Both the position numbers and the translations under genes were made by a program. Of a DNA stretch of 6,899 bases, positions 1 to 5,561 are shown piece by piece. The notes under the pieces are model-generated. The model had not been told where the DNA came from. It worked only from the letters and a program-made list of their open reading frames with translations, and did no database searches. Location of the stretch: the NCBI GenBank assembly GCA_017646185.1, contig JAGCNA010000249.1, forward strand, positions 1 through 6,899, read 5' to 3'. Source of the stretch: Clostridia bacterium (GTDB lineage Bacteria > Bacillota > Clostridia > Oscillospirales > CAG-382). Position 1 is the stretch's first letter. Every line of letters begins with the position of its first letter.

Positions 1-110
1 AGGTGTGCGGCTATCGCCCTTGCGTTTACAGCCTCTTCCCCTTTTCCCCGAATAAGCATAACAGCGGTGTTTACAATATCTTCTTTTGTTATTTTAACTT
101 TAGGCGGCAT
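1..110 (-). CDS. TetR-family transcriptional regulator, N-terminal fragment (3' end outside window)
   Basis: Only the first 36 codons are inside the window; the gene continues past the left edge. The translated start is MPPKVKITKEDIVNTA, followed by MLIRGKGEEAVNARAIAAH. This is the usual beginning of a TetR-type DNA-binding domain: a basic lead-in, a first helix with the I/V-x-x-A-A-x-x-L spacing, a G-x-E-A turn, and the start of the helix-turn-helix (N-A-R-A-I-A). The ATG at 108-110 is supported by AAGGAG a few bases upstream (about 117-122 on this strand) and by a near-consensus promoter. Proteins of this family usually repress their own or a neighbouring gene and are released by a small ligand. 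The ligand-binding domain is not visible, so ligand and targets cannot be guessed. The gene runs in the same direction as the PadR operon but is separated from it by a terminator. Confidence 0.8.
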   Translation of the reverse strand, partial: MPPKVKITKEDIVNTAVMLIRGKGEEAVNARAIAAH

Positions 111-126
111 AAAAAAGCTCCTTGAA

Positions 127-148
127 ATATATCGTTCGTTATATATCG
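127..148 (-). promoter_or_regulatory. Possible TetR operator: paired 8-bp direct repeat
   Basis: The 8-mer CGATATAT (minus strand) occurs twice, at 141-148 and 127-134, with starts exactly 14 bp apart. It lies just downstream of the -10 box and upstream of the ribosome site of the TetR gene, where an autoregulatory operator would sit. TetR proteins usually bind inverted repeats; here the dyad is only partial (ATCG...CGAT), so the operator reading is tentative. Confidence 0.35.
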
Positions 149-154
149 ATTGTT

Positions 155-183
155 ATTTTATCATCGAAGCAAGCAAATGTCAA
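155..183 (-). promoter_or_regulatory. Sigma-A-type promoter of the TetR gene
   Basis: On the minus strand a perfect -35 box TTGACA (178-183) is followed by a 17-bp spacer and a -10 box TAAAAT (155-160). The predicted transcription start is near 148, leaving a leader of about 40 nt before the ATG at 110. The match to the vegetative sigma-factor consensus is strong. Confidence 0.8.
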
Positions 184-191
184 GAGAATCA

Positions 192-219
192 CCCCAAGAA
201 GCCTGACGGCTTCTCGGGG
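192..219 (-). repeat. 12-bp intergenic hairpin upstream of the TetR promoter
   Basis: An inverted repeat with 12-bp arms and a 4-base loop. Read on the minus strand it is CCCCGAGAAGCC, GTCA, GGCTTCTTGGGG, fully paired in RNA if one G-U pair is allowed; read on the plus strand the same position is an A-C mismatch. It follows the operon terminator but has no T-run after it, so it is not a standard intrinsic terminator by itself. Its right part also joins a 13-bp palindrome, TCGGGGACCCCGA (214-226). It could be a second-stage terminator or RNA-stabilising hairpin for the upstream operon, or a member of a dispersed intergenic repeat family. Confidence 0.55.
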
Positions 220-225
220 ACCCCG

Positions 226-255
226 AAAAAAGGAATCCGTTTTTGCGGATTCCTT
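226..255 (-). terminator. Intrinsic terminator of the PadR/HAAS/DUF4097 operon
   Basis: On the minus strand AAGGAATCCG (246-255) pairs perfectly with CGGATTCCTT (230-239) across a 6-base loop, and the stem runs into a T-run covering 226-231. It starts only a few bases after the TAA stop of the DUF4097 gene (261-263). Stem length, loop size and T-tract are all typical of Rho-independent termination. Confidence 0.88.
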
Positions 256-260
256 GATTT

Positions 261-1163
261 TTACTTTTGAATATCGATTTTTATATTGCCGGTAGAGGTT
301 GTTATTTCGCACCTGCCGCCGGCGGTTTTGGGTACATCTATTTTGCCTGTGGAGGTTTGGGCAACAAACGTCTTTTCCGTAAGCAGAGTTCCTTTTACGT
401 CGCCCGTAGAGGTTTTGATATAAATTTCCGAAGCGTCGCAATTTTCCAGCAAAATGTCACCGGTGGTTCTTTCCAAACTTAACTTTTCCGAAGCGGTAAC
501 AGACGTTAAGGATATATCTCCCGTGTTTCCGTCTGATTCAAGGCTTTTGCACTTTACGTCTGTAAGGTACGCCTTGCCTGTGGAAACGGTTATTTTTATA
601 TCTTCTTTACACACAGCACCGTTTATATCTATTCTGCCGGTGGAAACGGAAAGGTTTAAGCTGTTTGCCGAAATATCCTCTAACCGTATATCCCCCGTGC
701 TTAACGAGATATCCACGTTTTTAAAGGAAAAACCCTTGGGAATCTCCACATCTCCCGTGCTTGCGTTAATAATAAGCGAATTATACTCTGTTTTCGGCAG
801 ATAAACGGTTATCTTGGGAGAGCCGATGTTAATTCCGATATAATCGTGCCACGATTTATTATTAATCATTTTAATAACAAGCGTGCTATCTTCAACCGCA
901 ACGTAATGCTTTGATTTTTCCTCCTCATAACACTTTATAACATATTTTTCGTTATCCGACAAAGCAAACGTAATATCCGCCGTATCTGTATCTATAGATA
1001 TACTGTCAAACACTTTGTCGATTTCATGAACATTCGTTTCGTACTTAACCGTTGATAATTTTGTAAAATCCCATTTAAGCATTGTCATCACTCCTGCAAA
1101 AATCAGTGCGCCTGCAAGTACAAATACGGCGGCTGTGATAATCCATATTTTCGTTTTACCCAT
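261..1163 (-). CDS. DUF4097-family membrane-anchored beta-solenoid protein
   Basis: A 300-residue protein. Residues about 5-28 form one hydrophobic segment after a short basic tip (MGKTK), so it is probably a signal anchor with the rest outside the membrane. Residues about 50-125 are beta-rich and lead into nine repeats, each carrying an S/T/N-T-G turn, at residues 135, 155, 174, 194, 213, 233, 252, 271 and 290. The 19-20 residue spacing fits one coil of a right-handed beta-solenoid per repeat, the known character of the DUF4097 (putative adhesin) family. The ATG overlaps the stop of the HAAS gene (TAATG), and GGAGG lies 7 nt upstream, so translation is coupled. The gene is last in the operon and is followed directly by a terminator. 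Family members have been tied to envelope-stress sensing in some Firmicutes; the specific role here is unknown. Confidence 0.88.
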   Translation of the reverse strand: MGKTKIWIITAAVFVLAGALIFAGVMTMLKWDFTKLSTVKYETNVHEIDKVFDSISIDTDTADITFALSDNEKYVIKCYEEEKSKHYVAVEDSTLVIKMINNKSWHDYIGINIGSPKITVYLPKTEYNSLIINASTGDVEIPKGFSFKNVDISLSTGDIRLEDISANSLNLSVSTGRIDINGAVCKEDIKITVSTGKAYLTDVKCKSLESDGNTGDISLTSVTASEKLSLERTTGDILLENCDASEIYIKTSTGDVKGTLLTEKTFVAQTSTGKIDVPKTAGGRCEITTSTGNIKIDIQK

Positions 1164-1732
1164 TATGCTTCCTCCTTTTTACGAAAAAGCTTTTTAACGC
1201 ACAGCTTTGTAAGCTTTACGGTACCTTTTGTAGCAAGCTTGCAGCCAAAAAACACAAAGATCGAAAGACCGATGCAGGCAATTCCGCCGCCAAACAGCGC
1301 AATTCCCGAAGCGGCATTTTCTGTTACGGCAATACATATTCCCCCTGCCAAGCCGCCAAGGGCACAAGCGGCAACCGAAGCGAAAACCGCCCAAAGAGAA
1401 ATTACAACCGCCCACAAGGAAACGTAAAGCGAGAAGAGCACAGCAGCCGCGGCAACGCCCAACGAGATCCACAGAGGCGAGCCGACAGCCAAAAGCGATA
1501 TTTCCCACCCTTTTAATTTTCTCGTTTTTGCTTTTTGTGGAATATCTGCAGTTATTTGTGCAACAACACTCTCTATACTGCCTATCTCAGCTACCGCATC
1601 TTCTTCCGAAACGCCTTCTTCCACACGGTCATCTATCATTTCGCTGTAAAAGTTTATTCGTTCTTCTGTATCTGCCGAAGGCAAAATGGATAATTCCCCA
1701 CGTAACCGATCCAAAAACTCTTGCTTATTCAT
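1163..1732 (-). CDS. HAAS domain (DUF1700) membrane protein, PadR partner
   Basis: A 189-residue protein. Residues 1-65 match the HAAS/DUF1700 alpha-helical domain: MNKQEFLDRLRGEL opening, then FYSEMIDDRVEEG and the S-E-E-D-A-V-A-E-I-G segment that is the family's best-conserved part. After a basic linker (QKAKTRKLKG) come three to four hydrophobic segments at about 77-104, 107-135 and 142-166, rich in A/G, and a strongly basic tail (KKLFRKKEEA), which suggests cytoplasmic ends. HAAS proteins are regularly encoded next to PadR regulators and are thought to relay a membrane signal to them; that is family knowledge, not tested here. Its ATG lies inside the end of the PadR gene (8-bp overlap) with GGAGG 6 nt upstream, and its stop overlaps the start of the DUF4097 gene, so all three are translationally coupled. 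Confidence 0.88.
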   Translation of the reverse strand: MNKQEFLDRLRGELSILPSADTEERINFYSEMIDDRVEEGVSEEDAVAEIGSIESVVAQITADIPQKAKTRKLKGWEISLLAVGSPLWISLGVAAAAVLFSLYVSLWAVVISLWAVFASVAACALGGLAGGICIAVTENAASGIALFGGGIACIGLSIFVFFGCKLATKGTVKLTKLCVKKLFRKKEEA

Positions 1733-2042
1733 TGCTATCCTCCTTGGTTACGAACCGATATATGGACATAATTTCCTTCCATTCCTTTTTAAATTCTTCT
1801 ATACGGTTATGTCCCTCTTTTGTAATATGATAATACTTCCTTAGCCGTCCACCATGCTCTGCAGTGCGTACGGTAAGCATATTTGCGTTTTCCAACCGCT
1901 TGAGAATGGTATATAACGTAGATTCGGAAAGCTCTATATACGGTTTCATATCCTTAATGATCTTATACCCGTAGGAATCTTCGTCTTTGATCGCCGCCAG
2001 AACGCACACGTCCAAAATTCCTCTTTTCAACTGAACGTCCAT
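1725..2042 (-). CDS. PadR-family transcriptional regulator
   Basis: A 105-residue protein, the usual size of a short PadR (subfamily 2-like) regulator. Residues about 5-80 form the winged helix: KRGILDVCVLAAI (first helix), DSYGYKIIKDM, then SESTLYTILKRLE, which is the recognition-helix region with the characteristic S-x-x-T-L-Y-x-I-L-x-R-L pattern. The wing follows (GGRLRKYYHIT), and the rest is a short dimerisation helix (IEEFKKEWKEIMSIYRFV). AGGAGGT sits 5 nt before the ATG. It is the first gene of a three-gene operon with HAAS and DUF4097 proteins, the common arrangement for this class. A dyad over its own -10 box suggests repression of the whole operon by its first product. The inducing signal is unknown, but the membrane partners point to an envelope cue. 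Confidence 0.92.
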   Translation of the reverse strand: MDVQLKRGILDVCVLAAIKDEDSYGYKIIKDMKPYIELSESTLYTILKRLENANMLTVRTAEHGGRLRKYYHITKEGHNRIEEFKKEWKEIMSIYRFVTKEDSNE

Positions 2043-2055
2043 GCAATACCTCCTA

Positions 2056-2078
2056 TCGTGTAATACATCATATCACGA
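2056..2078 (-). promoter_or_regulatory. Candidate PadR operator (inverted repeat over the -10 box)
   Basis: A perfect 5-bp inverted repeat TCGTG / CACGA is separated by 13 bp, with a further matched AT/AT pair inside. The 23-bp dyad covers the -10 hexamer (2067-2072) and the predicted start of transcription near 2060. Binding there would block RNA polymerase. PadR proteins with a HAAS partner commonly autoregulate, so PadR itself is the obvious candidate ligand; this is inference from position and symmetry. Confidence 0.6.
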
Positions 2079-2095
2079 GGTATCGTTCTTGTCAA
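2067..2095 (-). promoter_or_regulatory. Sigma-A-type promoter of the PadR/HAAS/DUF4097 operon
   Basis: On the minus strand a perfect TTGACA (2090-2095) is followed by a 17-bp spacer and TATGAT (2067-2072). The predicted start is near 2060, giving a leader of roughly 18 nt made up almost wholly of the AGGAGGT ribosome site. A promoter this close to consensus would be strong unless repressed, which fits the operator dyad over it. Confidence 0.88.
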
Positions 2096-2098
2096 TAG

Positions 2099-2128
2099 AA
2101 AAAGTGCGGAAAACTAAATCCGCACTTT
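2099..2128 (-). terminator. Intrinsic terminator of the glycosidase operon, overlapping the rhamnosidase stop
   Basis: On the minus strand AAAGTGCGGA (2119-2128) pairs perfectly over 10 bp with TCCGCACTTT (2101-2110) across an 8-base loop, and a T-run continues to 2099. The TAG stop (2114-2116) falls in the loop and the last codons of the rhamnosidase form the 5' arm. The T-run ends only a few bases before the -35 box of the PadR promoter, so the two units are insulated within 71 bp. Confidence 0.88.
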
Positions 2129-4366
2129 ATCATTAAAAGGTTTTAATATTTTATACTGTCCGAATACTGCAGGTGCCGACGAAGCACCGTTTTCAAATGT
2201 ATAACCGTCTCTTAACTTAACAGTTGCCGCCATTTTTTCGGGAATTTCAAGTTCAAGAAGCACGTTTTCTCCGCTTCGGCACCACGATACGGATATTTTC
2301 CCTGCGGGAGCAATATGATATGCGGACGCATATTCCAGCGCTTCTATAAAACACGGGGTTATTTCAAGCTCGTTTATATTACGTTTATGCGGATTAAGAT
2401 TGATACCCGCAACCGATTTTATAAACCATCCGCTTATATCACCCCAGAAGCAATGATTCATAGACGATACGGAATCGGGCAGGAAATTTTCCCAAAGAGT
2501 GGTAGCCCCACGCACCAGCCAATTCCCGTAGGAGGGATAATCTTCTCTTACTATCATATTAAAAGCAAGGGAGCCGTATCCGAAACGGGTAAGCACGTGA
2601 AAGATCACTCTGCCGCCCAATACGCCGAGATCAATATGTCCGTCTGCGCGACGTATTAAATCCAAAAGCTTTTGAAAAGCCGCCGTTTCTTCCGATTCAT
2701 CAAATACGCCGTAATACAATGCCATTGCCTGACTCGTCTGACATTCGCCCAAAACCGTAAGAGTGTCGTCAACAAGATTGGCGCGGATAGCTTTTTTGTA
2801 TTTTTCACCTTCGCTTCGCGCGTATTCACTTCCGGAAGCAATATTTACCGCATCCAGCATTTCTCCTATCTTAAAAGCAAGATCCATAGAGGTGATTGTA
2901 TCTGTAACAACCAACGGTGATTTGGGCGCTCCACCGCCCACCTGACACCAATCTCCGAGCCCGATGCTGAGCAAACCTTTTTCGTCGGTCCTTGAACGCA
3001 AATAACGCAAATATTTAAAGAACCCGTCTGCAGATTCACGTATCATTTCCGTGTCTCCGCGATAAATGTAAGTGTAGTACGGAATCCATACCAAAGCGCT
3101 GTCCCAGGCGGGACCGTTTCCCCAATGAAATCCCCAACCGCCGGTAGGAATTATTCCGGGCAACGCCCCGTCTTCCCGCTGTGCCTTAAGTATATTCCGT
3201 ATCCATTCACGGTAATTCCTTTCGGGATTGTAATTCAACAAAGCAGCCTCACAGGTAAGCGCCGCATCTGCTGTCCATCCGTTTTTCTCTCGCTGAGGGC
3301 AGTCCGTGGGAAAATGATGAAAATTGGATACTATGCTCCGTTTCGTGATCTGCTGTAAATACGTTGCGCCGGGATGAGAGCAACTAAAATCTCCCATCGT
3401 ATTCATTTCGGTATGATACACCAAAAATTTAAGCAGTTCATTTGTCGCCTGCTCCGAGGTGATACCTTTTACCTTTACATATCTGAATCCGTGATAGACA
3501 AAAGTGGGCTGATACGTTTCGGTTTTATCGCCCTTACATACGTAAATATCTTTGTGGACGATATCTTTATCCCGTTCCCAGTTTCCGTAATCAAACCAGA
3601 TTTGTAATAAATCAAGATCTCCGTCTTTTAAGGAATCCGCATGGATAAGCTCAATTTTTTGTCCCTTAAAGCCATTTACCGTAAGACGGCACACACCTGC
3701 ACCCGATCTGCCGAAATCGTATATATACCCGCCGTCTTTACATTCTGTTATATTTGCGGGGACAAGTTCACACTCTGTGGTAATGGGAGAAATATCTGCC
3801 ATACGCAACTCACCGGCAGGAGCAATTGCAGACAAAGCGTTTTGCCAAAGAGAATCGTCGAACTCCGGAGTGTTCCATCCGTTCAGTTCGAAATTCGCAT
3901 CATAATGTTCTCCAAACCGATAATCATCGAACCTGATGGGAGAAGGACAGGTTTTGAAATCCGTTCCGCTACGGAGGATGATCTCGTTTCCGGACTTCAG
4001 CTCAACGGCAAAAGAAGGTGCGCTTCTAAAATCCGCTTTATCAAAATCCCATATATATCCGCCGGGATTGTTTTGAAATCCGTTCCCCAGCAATACACCA
4101 AACACATTGTTGCCCTTTTCAATAGTGATTTCATATTCATCGTAATAGACATAATGGTCAGGATTGCTTATATAAGGAGACAAAAATCCCTTCGTTATTT
4201 TTACGCCGTTAAAATACAGTTCGTAAAAACCGCAAACGGCAACGGTCAATTTTGCAACCCGTACGGTTTCCGAAAACAGAACTTTTCTGAAATAATGTGC
4301 CGGAACGTGCCGTTCAAATGTATTATATTCCTCCGTTGCTTTAATAAAGCAATTTTTTATATCCAT
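2114..4366 (-). CDS. Alpha-L-rhamnosidase, glycoside hydrolase family 78
   Basis: A 750-residue enzyme expected to release terminal alpha-L-rhamnose by an inverting mechanism. Domains in order: N-terminal carbohydrate-binding-like region about 30-195 (the GFYELYFNG stretch at 46-54 is typical), a beta-sandwich about 205-315 (YDFGRSGAG, YHGFRYVKVKG), the (alpha/alpha)6 barrel about 320-655, and a C-terminal beta domain about 655-740. The family signature TDCPQRE-x-x-G-W-T-A-D gives D355, E360 and D367, with the same 5- and 7-residue spacing as the acidic residues of Bacillus RhaB. The general-base glutamate is E626 in GATTLWENF. All key residues are present. No signal peptide is visible, so the enzyme is probably cytoplasmic. 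The ATG follows the stop of the GH172 gene directly (TAAATG), with a GGAG site about 9 nt upstream, so the two are co-transcribed and probably translationally coupled. The natural substrate cannot be told from sequence. Confidence 0.92.
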   Translation of the reverse strand: MDIKNCFIKATEEYNTFERHVPAHYFRKVLFSETVRVAKLTVAVCGFYELYFNGVKITKGFLSPYISNPDHYVYYDEYEITIEKGNNVFGVLLGNGFQNNPGGYIWDFDKADFRSAPSFAVELKSGNEIILRSGTDFKTCPSPIRFDDYRFGEHYDANFELNGWNTPEFDDSLWQNALSAIAPAGELRMADISPITTECELVPANITECKDGGYIYDFGRSGAGVCRLTVNGFKGQKIELIHADSLKDGDLDLLQIWFDYGNWERDKDIVHKDIYVCKGDKTETYQPTFVYHGFRYVKVKGITSEQATNELLKFLVYHTEMNTMGDFSCSHPGATYLQQITKRSIVSNFHHFPTDCPQREKNGWTADAALTCEAALLNYNPERNYREWIRNILKAQREDGALPGIIPTGGWGFHWGNGPAWDSALVWIPYYTYIYRGDTEMIRESADGFFKYLRYLRSRTDEKGLLSIGLGDWCQVGGGAPKSPLVVTDTITSMDLAFKIGEMLDAVNIASGSEYARSEGEKYKKAIRANLVDDTLTVLGECQTSQAMALYYGVFDESEETAAFQKLLDLIRRADGHIDLGVLGGRVIFHVLTRFGYGSLAFNMIVREDYPSYGNWLVRGATTLWENFLPDSVSSMNHCFWGDISGWFIKSVAGINLNPHKRNINELEITPCFIEALEYASAYHIAPAGKISVSWCRSGENVLLELEIPEKMAATVKLRDGYTFENGASSAPAVFGQYKILKPFNDKVRI

Positions 4367-5419
4367 TTATATTATCTCCAGCTCGTTCACAGAGGGGAAA
4401 GCGGGATATTCGTCCTCTAAATTGTCCGAATACCAATACGCCACAGAGGAGATATCGTCCTGCAAAGGCAAATAACGGTTTCCGCTTCGCCAGCCCAAGG
4501 CCTGAACGGTAACCTTTAAATCGTTTTCAAAATAAACGGGGTCGGTAATATGCCAGCGGTAAAGATTAAAATATCTTTGTGAGCGGTACAATCCGTCCGT
4601 GCCGCTTATTTTGTGCATACCCGAATAAGGTGTGCAGAATTCGGTGTATTTTCCGTTTACATCGAAATTATACGCACCGCAGAAATAATCCTCTGTGCCG
4701 GTGCCGCATACGGTGGGATATTCGGTGTCGCCATCTATATAAAACTTAACTTCGCCCTCTCCCCACCAACCGTTGCTTTTAACGCCCCAGTTTATATAGG
4801 TGCCAACGTAATGTCCTTTGCCCTTTATATTATCCAAAATAACGTAGGGCTGCATATAAGGCAGAGGGTTTACACGACGGAATTGGGCGTGGAAATACAA
4901 GGTTTCGGGAGAAAGCTTTTTCTCTTCGCAGTCTATCTGGTAATAGATATTACATTCACCGCCCAGATTCTCCACCTCTATACGAAAGCCTTTGAAAAAG
5001 GGCATCTCGAAATAGCAATTAAGTCCTTTTGCGGGATTAACGCACATAGCAAGGCTGGTAAGCTGGCGAAACTCCTTGTAATCCGCACTGCAAAAGAAAT
5101 CTGAAAGAGGGGCTTCCACATTGGGAGTTTTTTGACCGTCAAAGAAAATCCTTAATATAAGCTGTCTTGAAGCATAAGCGCAATCGGTCATCCATATATG
5201 CTTTATTGCGCCCTGACCTTTATAATCCGCAAGAATAACCGTGCTGTGGGCTTCCACCTTTAAATAGGGGTTTACCTTCCAGCCCACGCCAAGCTCACGG
5301 GATGCTTCGGAAGCACTGCCCACAACGGCTCTGCCGCCCCCGCCTTTTTCACCCGTAAGATTTTCGGGGGATATGGAAAATGTTTTTATATTCTTTTTCG
5401 TAGTAAGATTTTCAAGCAT
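4367..5419 (-). CDS. DUF2961 protein, glycoside hydrolase family 172
   Basis: A 350-residue protein with the landmarks of DUF2961: an N-terminal SPENLTGEKGGGG (17-29), GAIKHIWMTD (70-79), GTYINWG (206-212), WWGEGEVKFYIDGD (218-231) and GTGTEDYF (239-246). Characterised GH172 members include a bifidobacterial alpha-D-fructofuranosidase/difructose dianhydride I enzyme and D-arabinofuranosidases acting on mycobacterial arabinan; they use two glutamates. The best candidates here are E243 in GTGTED and E221 or E223 in GEGE. Which furanoside is cleaved here is not predictable. No signal peptide is seen, so the enzyme is probably cytoplasmic. It is first in an operon with the GH78 rhamnosidase and is read from its own promoter in the divergent region. 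The ATG at 5417-5419 is supported by AAGGAG about 8 nt upstream. Confidence 0.88.
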   Translation of the reverse strand: MLENLTTKKNIKTFSISPENLTGEKGGGGRAVVGSASEASRELGVGWKVNPYLKVEAHSTVILADYKGQGAIKHIWMTDCAYASRQLILRIFFDGQKTPNVEAPLSDFFCSADYKEFRQLTSLAMCVNPAKGLNCYFEMPFFKGFRIEVENLGGECNIYYQIDCEEKKLSPETLYFHAQFRRVNPLPYMQPYVILDNIKGKGHYVGTYINWGVKSNGWWGEGEVKFYIDGDTEYPTVCGTGTEDYFCGAYNFDVNGKYTEFCTPYSGMHKISGTDGLYRSQRYFNLYRWHITDPVYFENDLKVTVQALGWRSGNRYLPLQDDISSVAYWYSDNLEDEYPAFPSVNELEII

Positions 5420-5448
5420 ACGTATTGCTCCTTAAATTAAATAGGCAG

Positions 5449-5468
5449 TGTTACAATGAATTCTAACA
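5449..5468. promoter_or_regulatory. Candidate operator: 20-bp dyad over the glycosidase promoter
   Basis: The sequence has the form TGTTAnAAT-NN-ATTnTAACA: 8 of 9 base pairs in each half match, and only one position per arm and the two central bases break symmetry. It covers the -10 box (5460-5465) and predicted transcription start (about 5453) of the GH172/GH78 operon, the standard place for a repressor. No regulator gene lies next to it in the window, so the protein is unknown; a substrate-responsive repressor of the LacI, GntR or ROK type would be a reasonable guess. Confidence 0.65.
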
Positions 5469-5488
5469 TAAAACATCTTACTTTTCAA
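5460..5488 (-). promoter_or_regulatory. Sigma-A-type promoter of the GH172/GH78 operon
   Basis: On the minus strand TTGAAA (5483-5488) is followed by 17 bp and TAGAAT (5460-5465). Each box differs from consensus at one position (TTGACA, TATAAT). The predicted start is near 5453, giving a leader of about 34 nt to the ATG at 5419. The 20-bp dyad overlaps the -10 box. Confidence 0.75.
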
Positions 5489-5505
5489 TACTGTGCAAGA
5501 TTTTA

Positions 5506-5534
5506 TTGACACGGAGTGGGCGGGATGGTAAAAT
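5506..5534 (+). promoter_or_regulatory. Sigma-A-type promoter of the divergent deacetylase-like gene
   Basis: A perfect TTGACA (5506-5511) is followed by a 17-bp spacer and TAAAAT (5529-5534). The predicted start is near 5541, leaving a leader of about 20 nt. The spacer is unusual: 11 of its 17 bases are G. The -35 box lies 17 bp from the -35 box of the opposite promoter, so the two promoters are back to back. Confidence 0.82.
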
Positions 5535-5549
5535 GTATAAAAAGAGTTT

Positions 5550-5554
5550 GGAGG
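5550..5554 (+). promoter_or_regulatory. Ribosome binding site that selects the GTG start at 5562
   Basis: GGAGG is followed by an ATG after one base (5556) and by an in-frame GTG after seven bases (5562). One base is too close for ribosome initiation while seven is optimal, so GTG is the better start. Confidence 0.75.
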
Positions 5555-5561
5555 AATGACC

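Noticed and set aside
2043..2085. Possible leader hairpin (UACCU...AGGUA) hiding the PadR ribosome site
   Set aside because: The upstream arm lies before the predicted transcription start near 2060, so it would not be in the mRNA.
3641..4420. A 259-codon open frame on the plus strand antisense to the start of the rhamnosidase gene
   Set aside because: It lies opposite a gene with all GH78 landmarks and intact catalytic residues, its translation is rich in C, I, R and F with no recognisable domain, and no ribosome site or promoter precedes it.
4613..5104. A 163-codon plus-strand open frame opposite the GH172 gene
   Set aside because: It overlaps conserved DUF2961 motifs on the other strand and has no family resemblance or ribosome site of its own.
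5485..5509. Inverted repeat TCAATA / TATTGA between the divergent promoters, considered as a shared operator
   Set aside because: The arms are mainly the two opposed -35 boxes (TTGAAA and TTGACA), so the symmetry is explained by back-to-back promoters.
5420..5561. Catabolite-repression (cre) site sought in the divergent control region
   Set aside because: No sequence close to the cre consensus with its central CG was found by eye.
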